Assembly (NCBI GenBank): GCA_030272155.1
Contig: CP126191.1
Location: forward strand, 3,370,501-3,434,500
DNA: 64,000 nt
Origin: Tetradesmus obliquus
Lineage: Eukaryota > Chlorophyta > Chlorophyceae > Sphaeropleales > Scenedesmaceae
Direction: 5' to 3'
Shown here: positions 38,693 to 51,502 of the stretch, piece by piece
Position numbering within the stretch: position 1 is the first letter of the stretch
How the letters are laid out: every line of letters starts with the position of its first letter
Translations under genes and position numbers: made by a program
The notes under the pieces: generated by a model
Seen by the model: only the letters and a program-made list of their open reading frames with translations
What the model was told of the DNA's origin: nothing
Databases searched by the model: none

Positions 38693-41600
38693 GCAGGCGG
38701 CTGTCAGCGTGTGTACGTTACAAGCACGCTACCAGACTTCGTGATGACACTGTACATATTATATCAGCTTACTATATACAGCAATGTATTTACAGTGATG
38801 TAGGCCACCAAGCAGCACCTCAGCTTACCAATTTTGCTGCCGGCCTCTGCTATGTTTGACAAACCCTTGTCCACGGGCAGGATGTGGCACCCCTGCCAGT
38901 TTTGCTGTCGATGCTGCTGCCTATCTGTTATGTGAGACGTTGTCAGCAAGTACTGCACGAACAGAGCGCCTGTGATCGCTGCGCACAGCCGGGCTGCTCT
39001 AAACCACCTCACTGATGCTACCTGTTATTTTCAGTAATTTTTCAAGTGGTTTGATATGTTGTTCGTACTCACCTGTTATATGTGGATGCTCTGGTCTGTC
39101 GTTATTACTGACCTGGCATTTTTTACTGTTGATGTTGGTACTAACTTTGTCTGTCATCTTTGCTCGGCCGTCACGTATGACTGAAATTGGGACTGTTTGC
39201 GGGTGAAACTATGGTGCAGTTCTTCATCTATGCAACACATAGCACAGATGCCCTCAAGGCATGCTATGAGGGACACAGCCTGACAGGCAGGTGCAGTGTT
39301 TTGCACGCCCTGCTCTGCTTTTGTCTTTACATTGTTCCATTTTTTCTGGCGCTTGCTGTGCTGTCGGTAGAGGATTGCGTGTCTCTCTGCTCCTGTTTTA
39401 TTGGCCGATGGCTTTTGGTGCTTGCCGTACTTTCTGCAGAGGGTTGTGTGTCCTTGTTGGTTTAAGGCGTGCAGTTGAAGCTGGCTTAGGCCTTGAGGAA
39501 GTGTTTGAGCGAGGGGTTGGGTCTAATTGTTTGCTGTAACTTCTGTGTCACTGCCAACAGTTGGCGGCGGACGCTTGTCCAGGCTGTGTAATTTGCTGAA
39601 TCAGTCGGACGTGTGCAAGAGTGGTCCTGATGCACAAAGCTTGGGAAAACCAGGAGCGTTACATTTGAGCAAGCGGACGCCGCAAAGAATATTTGGTTCT
39701 CAGTGCAGACTTGCTAGTGCTGCAGCAGGTCAGGCGACCCTGGCACGTTTGCGCCAGAGCATATGGTACCTTACTGTGCAGAGCTGAGCTCAAGGGGCTA
39801 CCCAGGCACGCTCAAAGAGCATTTGGAGCAGCAGCAGCAACAGGTGGTGGTGTTCTGTGTGCTACACCGCTGTTTGCATGGCAGCCCACCGAATGAAGCA
39901 GAAGGTGTTGGACGCAGGTCCTGAGCCTGCAGTGCTGATTTCAATGCTGCAGTGCTGATTTCATTGCTGCTTTAATGCTGCTCCATGCTCCATGCTAATT
40001 CAATACGACACCATGCACAACCTTGATCAGACCCTCCATCTTCCATGCTGTGCGGCATTGCGCACGCAGTGGTGAGCACCACCCAGCTATGGCAAATGTG
40101 CAGCTGGCGTTTCTGTGGTACTTTGCTATGAACGGAGCCTGTCTCAGAACCACTGTACAACAACCTGGCTACTTACAACAAGTTGTAAAGGGAGAGTTTT
40201 CATTGGCTGGGAGTTGTAACAGGATTGCAGGCAACATCCGATCCCTCAGAGGGTGGACCTCTCAGCTGAAAGCCACTCACAACTCCCAGCCAGACCAGGC
40301 AGACTGGGATCAGGATAACATACTGGATTTACACCTTCATGGACCTCCAACAGTACACATTTTAAACCGGCATAACAGACACATGTTGTTGCTGTTTGGG
40401 CGCATTGTATGATTCGCAGCAGTGCTGTGGATTCAGCATGGGTTGGCAGAAACAAGAGAGTTGACCACGCCAGGAAAGCAACCAAGGTGGACCATGGTGT
40501 CTGTTACATTTGCCTACGCTAGCTCTGGATGGAACACCACCCTGCATGCTGAGCTGCAGGAAGGTCAGCACAAGAAGGAGCTGCTGCAATGCAGCGGCAA
40601 GAAACCGCTACTAGCAGTACATACCATTGGTGGGGATGCTCTGTCAAACAGCCCGCACTTTATCAGTGCAGCTGTGATAACGAATGTAACCCAGCCCAGT
40701 TTGCCATTCCCGCCTGCATGCAACGCCGGCTTCACTTTGCTGGCTAGTTGCCTCCACTCCAGTGCTGTTGAAAGAGATACAAAGATGTCCAGACCCAGGG
40801 AACAGGCGCATGGCGCCGGGAACCACAGCAATTTAAGAACTTGCTCCAAGCCAATCGATCAAATACAACTGCAAACACAGCCACACACCCCCTCACCACT
40901 GCCTGTACTATGCCACACACCTTGCTGTCCCCATGCTGTCAGCAAACTCAAATGTCGCACACACACCGACAAGCGCCTGCCGCACCACACCACCCAACTT
41001 CACATTGTTGGTGCGGCACAAACAACAGGTCACACCTTGTGCGGCCTGTCTAATTCATGTCGACAGATCGCAGTGAATGTATCCTGCCAACAGACAGCAG
41101 CGCCAAAAGGCTCAAGTGAAAGGGCAGATGCCAGTGTTCAAAGTCATGTTGTTGCTGGAAGAACCCAGCATCAAATCCTGCTGCTGCAATAACCGGAGCC
41201 ACGCGCACCACCTGACTTCCCCTTGTCAGCGGGCGTAATAATTGTACTGCTGCGCCTGGCGACTGCACAGGCCGCAACACAGCTGAGATGAGCAGATGAA
41301 GACGCCAGCTGCTTTTGTATCACAGGTCCTACTGCCACGGCCTTGTCAATAGCCTAGATGCATGTGCCTGGTATGGACAAAACAGCCTTTCACAATAAAG
41401 GCCAAAGCACATGCCCTTTTTCACCAAGCCAGTGGAAACAGACAGGAAAGGCACAAGTCGAAGCTGCTACAAACCACCAACTTCACCAACTTCCAACATC
41501 TTCACCGCGCTACGCATAGTAGCGCAGCACGTCGAGACACGCGTCCAGAAAGAGACACTCCATATCTTATCACATCACACCACCGACCTGCAGCAGTCAG

Positions 41601-42246
41601 CACCCTGCACCCGTGCTTGCAGATCCCTGCACAACCAAAGATGCTGTACAAACGCGTACTAAAAATACAGCTCAAACCACGAGGCCGTGAACAATGTACT
41701 AGTTTTTTCGATTTCATGTTGCTGTGTGTTAGGGCTGCAGGATGCTAAGCCCGCCGAACAGCCCAGCTGACTGTTATGCCAGCAAAGCTGAGCACACATG
41801 CATGCCCGGTACACACACCACCAGCAGCTATGCAGCTCCACTGGTGCAAAACTTGGTGCTTTCACACACCAACCAACGCCAGGCAAACATGCCGTCTGCC
41901 ACGCCAAGACAACACATAGTATTGAAGTTGTGTACCGAACTGCGAACACATGCTGCCCATGCATGCTGCCACCCTCCTTCCCCCTCCATCCAACAGGCTG
42001 TTGCACTAAGTGCACAGCCAAGCATGCAAACAAGGCAGTGGCCCGCCACTGCAGCCTGTATGTGGTCTGCCCATGCTGGCACACACATCAGGCACCATAT
42101 GTGTTGGTAAGTAACGAAGCTTGCAATACTCTCCTGTCTCGAAGCAGAACCACCAGCAGCAAAAATGGCAGACGCCGCTGTGTCCTGCGTGCACACCACT
42201 CCCTCCCATGGAGCTGCTACTAAGCCAAGCTCACATGAGGACATGC
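38693..42246. other. Spacer between the two inverted MFS genes
   Basis: About 3.5 kb with no gene that I can support. I see a two-copy imperfect repeat at about 39348-39460 (GCTTGCTGTGCTGTCGGTAG and GCTTGCCGTACTTTCTGCAG, about 70 bases apart), a small duplication of TGCAGTGCTGATTTCA at 39930-39965, and a 13-bp inverted repeat at 40205/40279. The 40850-42100 part is rich in CACA and CCAC runs. The spacer contains the 3' UTRs of both transporters. Confidence 0.45.
40205..40291. repeat. 13-bp perfect inverted repeat (hairpin or MITE-like)
   Basis: GGCTGGGAGTTGT at 40205-40217 is perfectly complementary to ACAACTCCCAGCC at 40279-40291, with a 61-base loop. It lies in the noncoding spacer between the MFS copies. 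The arms do not extend outward, and no target-site duplication is obvious. Confidence 0.6.
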
Positions 42247-45064
42247 TTAGGCATTGTCAATGGACTTGACGTCGGCTGCCATCGCCACGCCGCTTGGTGC
42301 GTGTGGCATGGCCTTAGCCTCAGACCACCTGGGCTGGTACAGGGCCACAATGATGCAGCTGGCAGCCAGGCCCGCGCCCATCACATACATGCCGCTCTCG
42401 TGGCCGTGCGTCTTCTCGTACAGCGCGCCAATCACGTAGGGGCCCACAAAGCCGCCCAGGTTGCCCAGCGAGTTGTAGATGGCGCCGCCGGTGCCGCGCT
42501 CCGCGCCCAGCAGGCCCGCGATGTAGCTGTTGGAGATGGAGAAGGAGCCGTACACAAACATGGTGCACAGGATGAACACGGCAAAGCCGGCAGCGGGGGA
42601 GCCCTTGATCGCGGTGGGCAGCAGGCACATCAGGATGGCGGCAGAGCTCCAGCTGGCCACAATGTGCCAGCGCTTCTCGTTGCGGTACTGAGAGTGCCAG
42701 CTGTAGATGACCTGCCACACGGCAGCGGCTGCGTAGGGGATGGCTGTGAGTAGCACGGTGGTCACGTCGGCCTTGTGGTTCTTGCTGGTGGCGGGGCGGC
42801 CCAGCACAACGTTGACCAGCATGGGGGCCCACTGCAGAGGCAGGGCAGCAGCAAAGAAAGGCAGCGGAATACAAGCAATCTGTCAGCAACGCTAGACATG
42901 CAGAGGTTGCTGGCTAAGGACTCGGCTGGCACCCACACCTATCAAGCAGATAGGAATTGTACTGCATTGATGCATCTTCCCTCTAGGCTTGTCCTGCAAG
43001 CGGATGCCTCCTGCTGTGTATATAGTCTACAGTTTCAACAACAGCAGCCGCGCCGGCACTCACGTAGATGATGCCGTAGTAGGCCCAGAAGTAGAAGAAG
43101 CCCCACAGCGCAGCCACAAAGGTGATGGGGTTCCTGCAGGAGATCTTGATCTTCTCCCAGTAGCAGGCCAGGGTGCGCTCATTCTCATACTTGCGCTCGG
43201 TGCTGGCCTGGTCGTCCATCACCTGCTGCAGGGCATCGCGCTCCTCCTCAGTCAGGAACTGCGGGCAGCAAGCAGGGCAGGCAGGCAGATAAAAAATGGT
43301 TAAGTTGTGTGCAAGCCTTCAGCAGCATTCACCCAAACATATATCTTCAAGACAACGCAGACGGGTGCCTGTAAATCCTGCATCAAAAGACAAGCTGCCG
43401 CATGCCCTGCCTTGTTTCAATGCAAGCTGTGCCCTGTACTACGATAACAAACAGGATGTTGTTCATTTTCCTGCAAGAGGTTAGCCTGAAAACTATGCTG
43501 GCGGAATGTGCTCACCTTCATTGTCTCAATGCTGCGGGGCATGACGAACACCCAGTAGGCCGACACACACACGCACAGCAGGCCCTCGATGAGGAACAGC
43601 CACTGCCAGCCGCGCATGCCGCTGATGCCGTCCATGGACAGGAAGCCAGCAGCCATGGCAGCGCCCACACACTGGCTGACCAGAATGCCCATGACAATGG
43701 CAGTCATGGGCACCTGCGTGCGGTTGCGCGGGTACAGCGTGGACACGTAGAAGACCATTCCGGGGAAGGCGCCTGCCTCAAAGATGCCCAGCAGGAAGCG
43801 CAGTGCCAAAAAGGTGGCCTGGTTCTTGATGCCGGCAAAAGCAGCGGCAACCACTCCCCAGCAGAAGCAGATGAAGGACATCCACAGGGGGCCGCCAAAG
43901 AAGTCCAGCGCACTGCAAACAGGCAGAACAAGAAGGTTGCATGTCAGCAATCATGACCAGCAGTTGTACAGTGCAGCTAGGTACCATCATGCTGAATTTC
44001 AGAAGCAAGGATCACCGGTATAGGTCCGCTGTCAAGCACGGCCTGCTTCACAGACTGTCAGAAGGCTGAGCAGGTTGCACATGCAACCTTCCGCACCGGT
44101 CAGAAGCATTCACAAAGAACACAGAAAGGCTGTTTTTGAACAATAACAGACGCCAGAGCCGTGCTCAAGGGCCCAATACTGTGTGAGCTACATCAGCATC
44201 AACAGAGCAAGTATGCTGCAGGTATGTTGCAAGCAAGGTGCAACCGGCAGACCTAAACACCAGAGCCACCTGCCACAGGTACACAGAACACACCAGACTG
44301 AAATAGCACACTCAAAAAATTGCCGGTGCCGTGCTCACATGTTGCTGGGCAGCTGAAAGAAGGCGTATGCGATGAAGAAGAGCCCCGAGCCCAGGCCGTA
44401 GATGGATGGGCTGAGCCCGATGTCTGCGTTGAGCTGCACGCTGGCAAAGGCCAGGTTGGTGCGGTCGATGTAGTTGATGAAGATGGTCAGGAACACACCC
44501 ACCTGAGGCGGCAGCAGCAGGCGGCAGCAGGCAGCAGCTGGTTCAGCTGGATGTCTTGTTGGGCAGCAATTTGGGTTGCTAAACATGCAACACGCAACAC
44601 AATGAAAGCTGCTGCATGAGCAGCATGCTTGGTGCCGTCTGGACCAATACAATGGCTGGTGACCAGCAATGACGTTGGCGAGCAGCGATGATGTAAGCAG
44701 CACACTCACCAGTACGCGCACTGCCATCTTCCGCTCAGCAGACACCAAGAGCTTCCTGGTGGGCTTGTCATAGCCTGCAGGACAGCAGAAGAAAACACAG
44801 GTGAGCACCAGACTCAAAGTTGTAGCAAGACGTGCATAACTTGATCCCTGTCAAGATGCCACACAATCCCGTGCATGTCACGATCAGCCATATGGACGCA
44901 TGCCTTGCATGTCACCGGCAGATACAATCTACAATCGCATCCCGGCCGTAGCTGCACAGCAGCAGCTGGACACCACAGCAGGTCTCACCTGTGTAGCCGC
45001 TCATCTCAGAAGCAGCAACAGAGAGGGCGCTCTTGTTGCGCGCCATGTCTGCCTTCTTCACCAT
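42247..45064 (-). CDS. MFS transporter, anion:cation symporter type (copy 2)
   Basis: Six exons (45064-44989, 44774-44710, 44502-44339, 43912-43516, 43258-43064, 42831-42247) have the same phases as copy 1; exons 2-6 have identical lengths. The product is 493 residues. The N-terminus differs (MVKKADMARNKSALSVAASE), then the proteins are nearly the same: I noted changes such as KNQAT for KNQGT, PRSIETMK for PCSIQTMK and a last residue Ala for Pro. Exon 4 differs at about 11 of 397 positions, mostly silent, while intron 4 is hardly alignable beyond its ends. An acceptor just before the ATG again suggests a 5' UTR intron. Function as for copy 1; separate promoters would allow different regulation. 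Confidence 0.9.
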
Positions 45065-46403
45065 GTTGACTGTGGGCAGTGACTGCAATAGGACCTGCAG
45101 GTGGTTGGACATGTATGGGTGATCGGATAGGTCAGCGAAAAGGCATCAAATATCATTCATTTGCTTCAATGGACGCTGCTGCCAGACGAGCTGAAGTTGC
45201 TGGGCAGCAAGGATCCGCGTGATTATTGAACCAGCGCAACCAAGCTGGAACAGCGCTGTTACCAATGTGAATGATCAGTTACTAGCATATATACCACAGG
45301 TCGACACAAGAGGCTGCTGCTGAGCGACTGCCACGCAACACTGCTGCTCCCGGCACGTAACCAGCAGCATTGAGCAGCGCAACAATGCCTTGATGCCATG
45401 TAATGATTGCGAGCTTCATTGATACTAAACAAGAGCTCACCAGAAGAAGATCGAGACTGCTGCTGCACCAGGCAAGCCTGTAAGTTGTGCACCGAACTGA
45501 GGGCTTGCGTCGAGACAGGCTGTACGCTGCAGGCGCAGTCAGAATGTGAGCTACACTGGCTGCAGGGGCTTTAGTAGGCCTAGCATGGGAGGTGAATGAG
45601 CGGGTACGCGTGTCAAATTATGAGGGTGAGCTCAAGTCATCCGTCGGTTCGCCTTCTGGTATGATTCACCCGTGCCATAGCCCTTTCCACCCCGATCAAA
45701 CATAAAGCTTTGCTGTAAAGTACTCTTTCAGAAATTTTTTTGGAACCGTGACTTCTTTCAGACTGATCAGGACGTCAGCATGCGTTACTAACCCCCTCCA
45801 GAACTGCTGCGGTGACGCTCGCTCGCGTACGTATGTTCCCTGGAAAATGAAGTTTCCTTTATGCAAACCACTGCTAGCGGGTCATCAACATGCTGGCTAA
45901 ATGAGCTCGGCATGTGCAACGGTCAGTGTGTGCCCATCCTGCTGGCCACGGCGTCAGGCGCACCTTATTCACCGCTGGCAACCGGTGATACACTTATCAA
46001 ACGATCCATGATGTGGACGGGCAGCGGTGACACTGCTGTCACCAGACACGCCATCTACACACACAAACAGCTGCCAATGGTCTGTGCAACAACAGACACT
46101 GTTGGCCCACCAGCAGCTAGTAGTGTAGCACTACTACTGCAGGACTGCAGCGATTCAGGCACATAACATACACCAGCGCTGCAAACAACACTACCGCTCT
46201 GCTGAACGAGTGCCAGCAGCTGCACCGCAGCAGACATCTGAGGGTCAACTGTGTGTTTTACACACCTATGGCTCACACGGCCAGTCAGACTTCTAGCAAC
46301 TTGCCCAGCAGCAAGCACATCCAATGCTTCACAATAGCAGCGGCACTCAGTGTGGCAGAGTGGCCCATACGTAGAACACACGCATTGCGCAGCCTGGTGC
46401 AGG
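45065..46403. promoter_or_regulatory. Intergenic region upstream of MFS copy 2
   Basis: About 1.3 kb between the MFS copy 2 start and the UCH37 stop, both on the minus strand. No gene is recognised. It should hold the copy 2 promoter and leader intron. It shows no evident similarity to the region upstream of copy 1 beyond the acceptor next to the ATG. Confidence 0.4.
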
Positions 46404-49154
46404 TCAAGTGCTCTGCTGTGATGCAATGGCGCCCTTCGCCTGGTTCGCTGCGCGCTCCGCCTGCTGTAGCTGCTGCTTCTCCAGGGCCTCGTCGATGAGC
46501 CGCTTCAGCTGCTTCTTCTCAGCCAGCAGCTTGAGGAAGTTGAAGAGGAAGGGGATGTAGTTGTGCTTGCGCCGGATGTTCTCGGCGTGCCAGTTGGCGC
46601 GCTTGGCCTGCTCAGCAGCCAGCGCATCCTGCAGCCTGCAGCAGCAGCAATGTCAGCAGCAGCAGCGGCAGCCAGCAGTTGTTCAACACGTACCCAGGAG
46701 CCACAGCACTGTCGGTTGATAAGTAGGTGATCCAGATCACCCGCAGACCCGCACTGCACTGCTGCTAGACACATATCCGTAATACAAAGCAATGGTGTGT
46801 GCTGAAGCAGAGGCACTACATTGTGTGCATGCAGTTCCTTGTCATTTGACACAGCTGCTGCAGACTCCTGTTCGTTACGGAATGCGCCAGGGAGACTGCC
46901 CTACCTTTCTGCCTCGTCTGCTGCTTCTGCCAGCAGCTGCTGCAGCGATGCTTCGTCGTCTGGCAGCACCAGCGGCTGCTCCTGCTGTGCCCTGCTGCCG
47001 GCAGCGTCCGTATCCATGGCTGCTGCCCCGCTGAGCTTGTCTGACACTGCCTGCCGCTTGGCCTGCGCCTGGGCGAGCTGCTGCTGCAGCGCTGCCTGCC
47101 TGTCTCCTATAACTGCCATAAGGTTGAAGCGTATCTCGTTGGCTGCATAGCGCGCGATGCGTGCCTGGATGTGTGGGGCAACCTCATCCAGCCAGGAGTC
47201 CTGCGGGAAAAATTATATGTGTAGGTGCCGTGGCTGTGCTCATGTTGCTCCTCGAAGCATGCAAGCGGCCAAGTATTGTGCACGCATGTGCTGGTGCTGA
47301 CGGCTCGCCTGCAGCCACCACCATGCAGTGCCTGGACAACTCGACAAGGGACAGCAAGCAGAACATCCACTGACACACATCTGCGCATCGCATGCACAGC
47401 GCAGTGATGATGAAGACGATGACCCAATAGGATGCTGCAGAGCTTGATGTCATGCTGGTGTGTTGCTGCTTCATGCGCGAGCACACCTGGTCTACTGCGT
47501 CTGCCAGCATGATGGGTCCCTGCTTGAGGCCATCCAGCTCATACAGCTTGCCGTTGACAGGCACATAGCTGCAGCACACACGGCAGCACAGTTGCTTCTT
47601 TCCTTTGGCCAGTCAGTGTGATGTGGCTGTCATGCAAGTGTGACAGAACTCGGCTGCTGCTCCACTCCTGGCCTGCAGGATCACAGCTGTGAGCATGAGC
47701 ATGTGCAGCCACCAGCACTGCTTCCTGCAAAGCCAACACCAGCAGCAGTGCTGATCACCAGGGCCCAAGCTGCCTGCATCTGTTCGTACACTGGCCTCTA
47801 TACTTGCTGCGGCTGGCTCCCAGCCATGCTCGCCACTGTCGCCTGCAAGCAGCTGCTGCTGTCTCTGCCGTTGATCATGGCCCCTGCACTCACCCTATGA
47901 AGTGGTACACGTCATCATCATCGCCTGCTGTGCGCTGCTCGTCAGGCACCAGTGGCTCTGGCCGTGCAAAGCTGTTGTGTGCTGTGCGGATGCTGTCCGA
48001 ATTGCTGATCGCCAGGCCTGCAGGGTAGGCGCAGCAGCAGCATGCAGTCCTCGAAATCAGCCACACAATCCTCAAAGCAGCTGACTGAAGTTGTATTCAT
48101 TTGCAAGCCAGCTAGCCTGCCATGTGTCAACACCATGCAAATCAATCAACCTGTCAACAAGAAACGTCACATAGTAAGCTTGTAAGCTGGTAACAGGCCA
48201 TGCACATCTCCTGCAATCTGTGCACCCGCACTTAGCAGAGTGCATGCCGCATATGCACACAGCGCAGCAACCGCGCGCACCTTTGAGCTCTGGCGGGAAG
48301 TCTGCTGTGAACTCCCGGAAGTTGCTGAGCTCCTGGCCCAGCTGCAGCTGCGGGCAGTTGAGCAGGATGGACAGGATGGCTTGTGTCGCGCAAGCATTGT
48401 TGATGACCTGGCTGGCGAAGAAGACCTTGGACGCATCCTCGCTGCTGTCCACTGGCCGCTCGTCCTTCTCGTGGCGCCACTTGAACAGGAAGATGAGGCC
48501 GTACACTGGCCTGCAGGAAGTTGCAGGAGTTTGAACGACGCGGAGGGTTTGAGCTGCAGATTTTCAGCATGGCGTTGGGGAGCAGTATGACAGGAGCATG
48601 ACTAATATACTGAGGTGACGCCCCAGCTGCTCAGGATGCATGTTGCTTTTACATGAACCCGACCAGGCTTGTCGCATCAGCGCTTGACTTAATGTTCATT
48701 TGCCTGCAACAAGCACACCTGAGGCTTCCTGCAACACAAGTGCAGCTCTGCATGCATGCATGCTTCAGTGCAGTCGCCAACCCTGATGTGCGGCATGGAC
48801 CACAACAGATGTGTGCATCAGCACCCCTGCATGTGCTGGATCAATAGCATCTGCCATCAAACTCACTTGACACTGCGCAGGGAGTCTGGGTCCAGTGAGT
48901 AGAGCTCTTCAACCTAACAGGCATACAGCACAACCGCCACAACAGTTCAGCCATGGAGCGCATCCAGCAGCAGCGGCTGCGGCTGCCTGCTGACAGCAGC
49001 TGGCATGACCATGTAGCAGCATACAAACCCAGGTTGCAGCCATCTCTTTAGAAGCACGCACCTGCACCCCCTTCACACCTATCTGCTGGATGAGCTCTGT
49101 GAACACACCAGGGTCGCTCTCTATTGTAGTCCAGGTCTCGCCCTTGCCAGCCAT
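46404..49154 (-). CDS. UCHL5: Ubiquitin C-terminal hydrolase UCH37/UCHL5
   Basis: Seven exons (49154-49062, 48913-48867, 48510-48281, 48017-47894, 47568-47487, 47200-46905, 46635-46404) join in phase to 367 residues. The catalytic domain (peptidase C12) starts [20 protein letters not shown] and has [10 protein letters not shown], the nucleophile Cys87 in [17 protein letters not shown], and the His/Asp part [20 protein letters not shown]. The C-terminal half has the UCH37 extension: [20 protein letters not shown], a Gln/Ala coiled coil, then the ULD-type tail [20 protein letters not shown], which in animals binds the proteasome receptor Rpn13 or INO80. The linker (about 60 residues) is longer than in animals. 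It trims ubiquitin at the 26S proteasome. It is divergent from V-ATPase subunit E. Confidence 0.95.
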
Positions 49155-49562
49155 GCTGAAGTAGACTATTCAAAACTTAATATTTGCAAAAAAAACACAG
49201 GTCGTTGTCTGCGTGCGCTGCGGATGCAGGCACAACACAAGCAGTACCGTCTACTGCACGCTCACAACCAGCAACTGACAAAAGGATCAGCATCAATGGC
49301 AAACATAATTCATGATCAACGAGTGCAGACCATGGTAAAGCCCTCATGTCATCACTTGAACTTTCAGGGTTTGCCGTGGGGACAAGTTCCCAGACGTGAC
49401 TGCCTTCACGCAGCTGCCTGGTTCCGTGTTTCACGTGGTCGCTGTTTTGCTGAGCTTCACGCCCGTGTTCGTCAGATCAGTTTTCACACGCGGAGCAGGG
49501 CTTTTTGCGGTCACCGAGGCCAACGCTCTTTGTTTTACGGCTTTCTAGCAAACCTCGCAACC
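49155..49562. promoter_or_regulatory. Divergent promoter region, UCH37 / V-ATPase E
   Basis: 408 bases between two divergent start codons. No coding sequence is supported. A shared promoter is likely from spacing alone. Confidence 0.45.
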
Positions 49563-51502
49563 ATGAACGAGCTGGAGGTGAACAGCTGGGCCTCTGCTGG
49601 CTCACGTAGCGTGGAGGGACAAACCTAGCAGGCAGCACAGTAGCTGAGCGGGCTCGTGTGTGCACACGCAGGTTGAGCGCCAGATAGAGCAGATGGTGCG
49701 CTTCATTAAGCAGGAGGCTGAAGAGAAGGCCAACGAGATCAGGGTATCAGCAGAAGAGGTAGGTGGTGCATAATCAGCTTCTGCTACTGATGCTGTGAAA
49801 GGTAGCATCAGATCAGATGCTGTGCTGTCCTCCTTTGGTGCCTGGTGTCACACACGGTGTGTAATGTTTGCAGGAGTTCAACCTGGAGAAGCTGCAGCTA
49901 CTAGAGCAAGAAAAGGCAAAGATCAGGAAGGAGTACGAGCGCAGGGAAAGCCAAGTGGAGGTCAAGAAAAAGATGTGAGCTGTGGTGGATGGTGGCGAGG
50001 AGTGGCGTGCGTGCACTCTTGCAGCTCAAGAGCAAGGCACACTAGGATACACAAACCAGCAACAGCGCATGTTGTGCACGCTGCACCAGTTTTGGTCTGG
50101 TCGGCGTGTCAGCTGCAGCCGTCCTGCCACTTATGCGCTGCATCAACCTGCTGCAGCGCAGGGGCAGCAGCAACAGCATTACGTTTCTCTTGATTTATTG
50201 CACAGGTGCTTGTGCAGGACACTTGCAATCTTTGTCTGCTTCCATTCCTGCAGCAGCCGCTGACGGCGCTGCTGCACAACCAGCTCAGCAGGCCATCCTG
50301 CGGTGCCAGCTGTTGTGCTGCGTCTAGCGTGCTGCCAGCAAACTGCCTGTATCCGGCCTGCTGCCATCAAGCCTGCTGCCTCTGCATGCTGCTGCTGCTG
50401 CTGCTGCTGCTGCAGCGAGTACTCCAAGACGCTGAACGAGGCGCGGCTCAAGGTGCTGGCTGCGCGCGAGGCTGCCATCCAGACCGTGGTCAAGGAGGCG
50501 CGCAGCAAAGTGCGCGAGGCGGCAAAGAACCCCAACAGCTACAAGAAGATGATGCAGGACCTGCTGGTGCAGGTGCGGCAGCAGCACTCGCGGCTGCTCG
50601 ATAGGTTGATAGATAGATGATGTGGAAAGTGATGAACAGCAGCTGCGCCGCAGTGGAGGCGCTGCTGCTGGTTGATGATATGAGTAGTTGCAACCCTGGC
50701 TGCCGGCATGCACTGCAGACAGCCTCCATGCAGCTACCTTTTCCTGCACACAGATGTATGGCCGTACGTACATGCGTCCCCCGCTCAATTGCACTCTGCG
50801 GCTGCACCGCATGCTGCCTGCAGGCGCTGCACAAGCTGCGCGAGCCGACCGCGCTGGTGCGCGTGCGCCAGTGCGACGTGATGCTGGCCAAGGAGCTGCT
50901 GGAGCCCGCGCGCAAGCAGTTTGCGGCCAGCTTCGGCAAAGATGCGCCAACGCTGACGCTGGACCAGCGCGACTTCCTGGCGCCACCGCCCAGCGGCAAG
51001 GGCGATGACGGGGATGAGGCAGTCAGCTGGTGAGACGCGCGGCGCGATGCAGAGCTACCATCGCTGGCCTGCAAGCAGTATGCAGACTGGCAGCGGCCAT
51101 CGGCAGTCTTTGTTGTGCATGCATATGTGTCGCGGCGGTTGACCTGGGACTGTGTGTACATGCTTAACCCCTGCCTGGCATGCTTGTTTTTGGCCCTGCT
51201 GCTCCCTGCCCGTGGCATGCAGCACCGGCTGCGTTGGGGTGACCAGTGCGCTTTCTTGTTGATTCTCATGCATACAGTCCGTGGTACTATAATACGTGTG
51301 TATACTCACTGCTCTGGCTGGCGTGCTGCTCCTTCTTTTCTCCCTGTGGCGCTGCAGCTCCGGTGGCGTGGTGGTGACCAGCGCTGACGGGCGCATCGTG
51401 GTCAGCAACACGCTGGACCACCGCGTGCACATCGCTTACGAGGCAAACCTGCCAGACATCCGTGGCAAGCTGTTTGGGGTGGTGGCAGCAGGCGCGCACT
51501 GA
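49563..51502 (+). CDS. VMA4: V-type ATPase subunit E
   Basis: Six exons (49563-49577, 49672-49758, 49874-49974, 50416-50572, 50824-51029, 51358-51502) join in phase to 236 residues; the family has about 226-235. The first exon encodes only MNELE. The N-terminal helix of the peripheral stalk reads VERQIEQMVRFIKQEAEEKA and EFNLEKLQLLEQEKAKIRKE, then EYSKTLNEARLKVLAAREAA. The C-terminal globular part has VRVRQCDVMLAKELLEPARK and GGVVVTSADGRIVVSNTLDH. It pairs with subunit G to hold the catalytic V1 head on the membrane sector of the proton pump that acidifies vacuoles, including contractile vacuoles, and the Golgi. Intron 3 ends in (CTG)8 directly joined to its CAG acceptor. Confidence 0.97.
50389..50415 (+). 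repeat. (CTG)8 forming the 3' end of an intron
   Basis: Eight CTG units run directly into the acceptor CAG of V-ATPase intron 3, so the microsatellite stands in the place of the polypyrimidine tract. Confidence 0.9.

Noticed and set aside
39187-39465. Hydrophobic 92-residue open frame as a membrane protein gene
   Set aside because: The sequence is two imperfect copies of the same stretch with no splice or start support, so a chance frame in a local duplication is more likely.
38693-42246. Transposon or retroelement between the two MFS copies as the cause of the inversion
   Set aside because: No reverse transcriptase, integrase or transposase motifs, no long terminal or inverted repeats; only small local repeats and one 13-bp hairpin.
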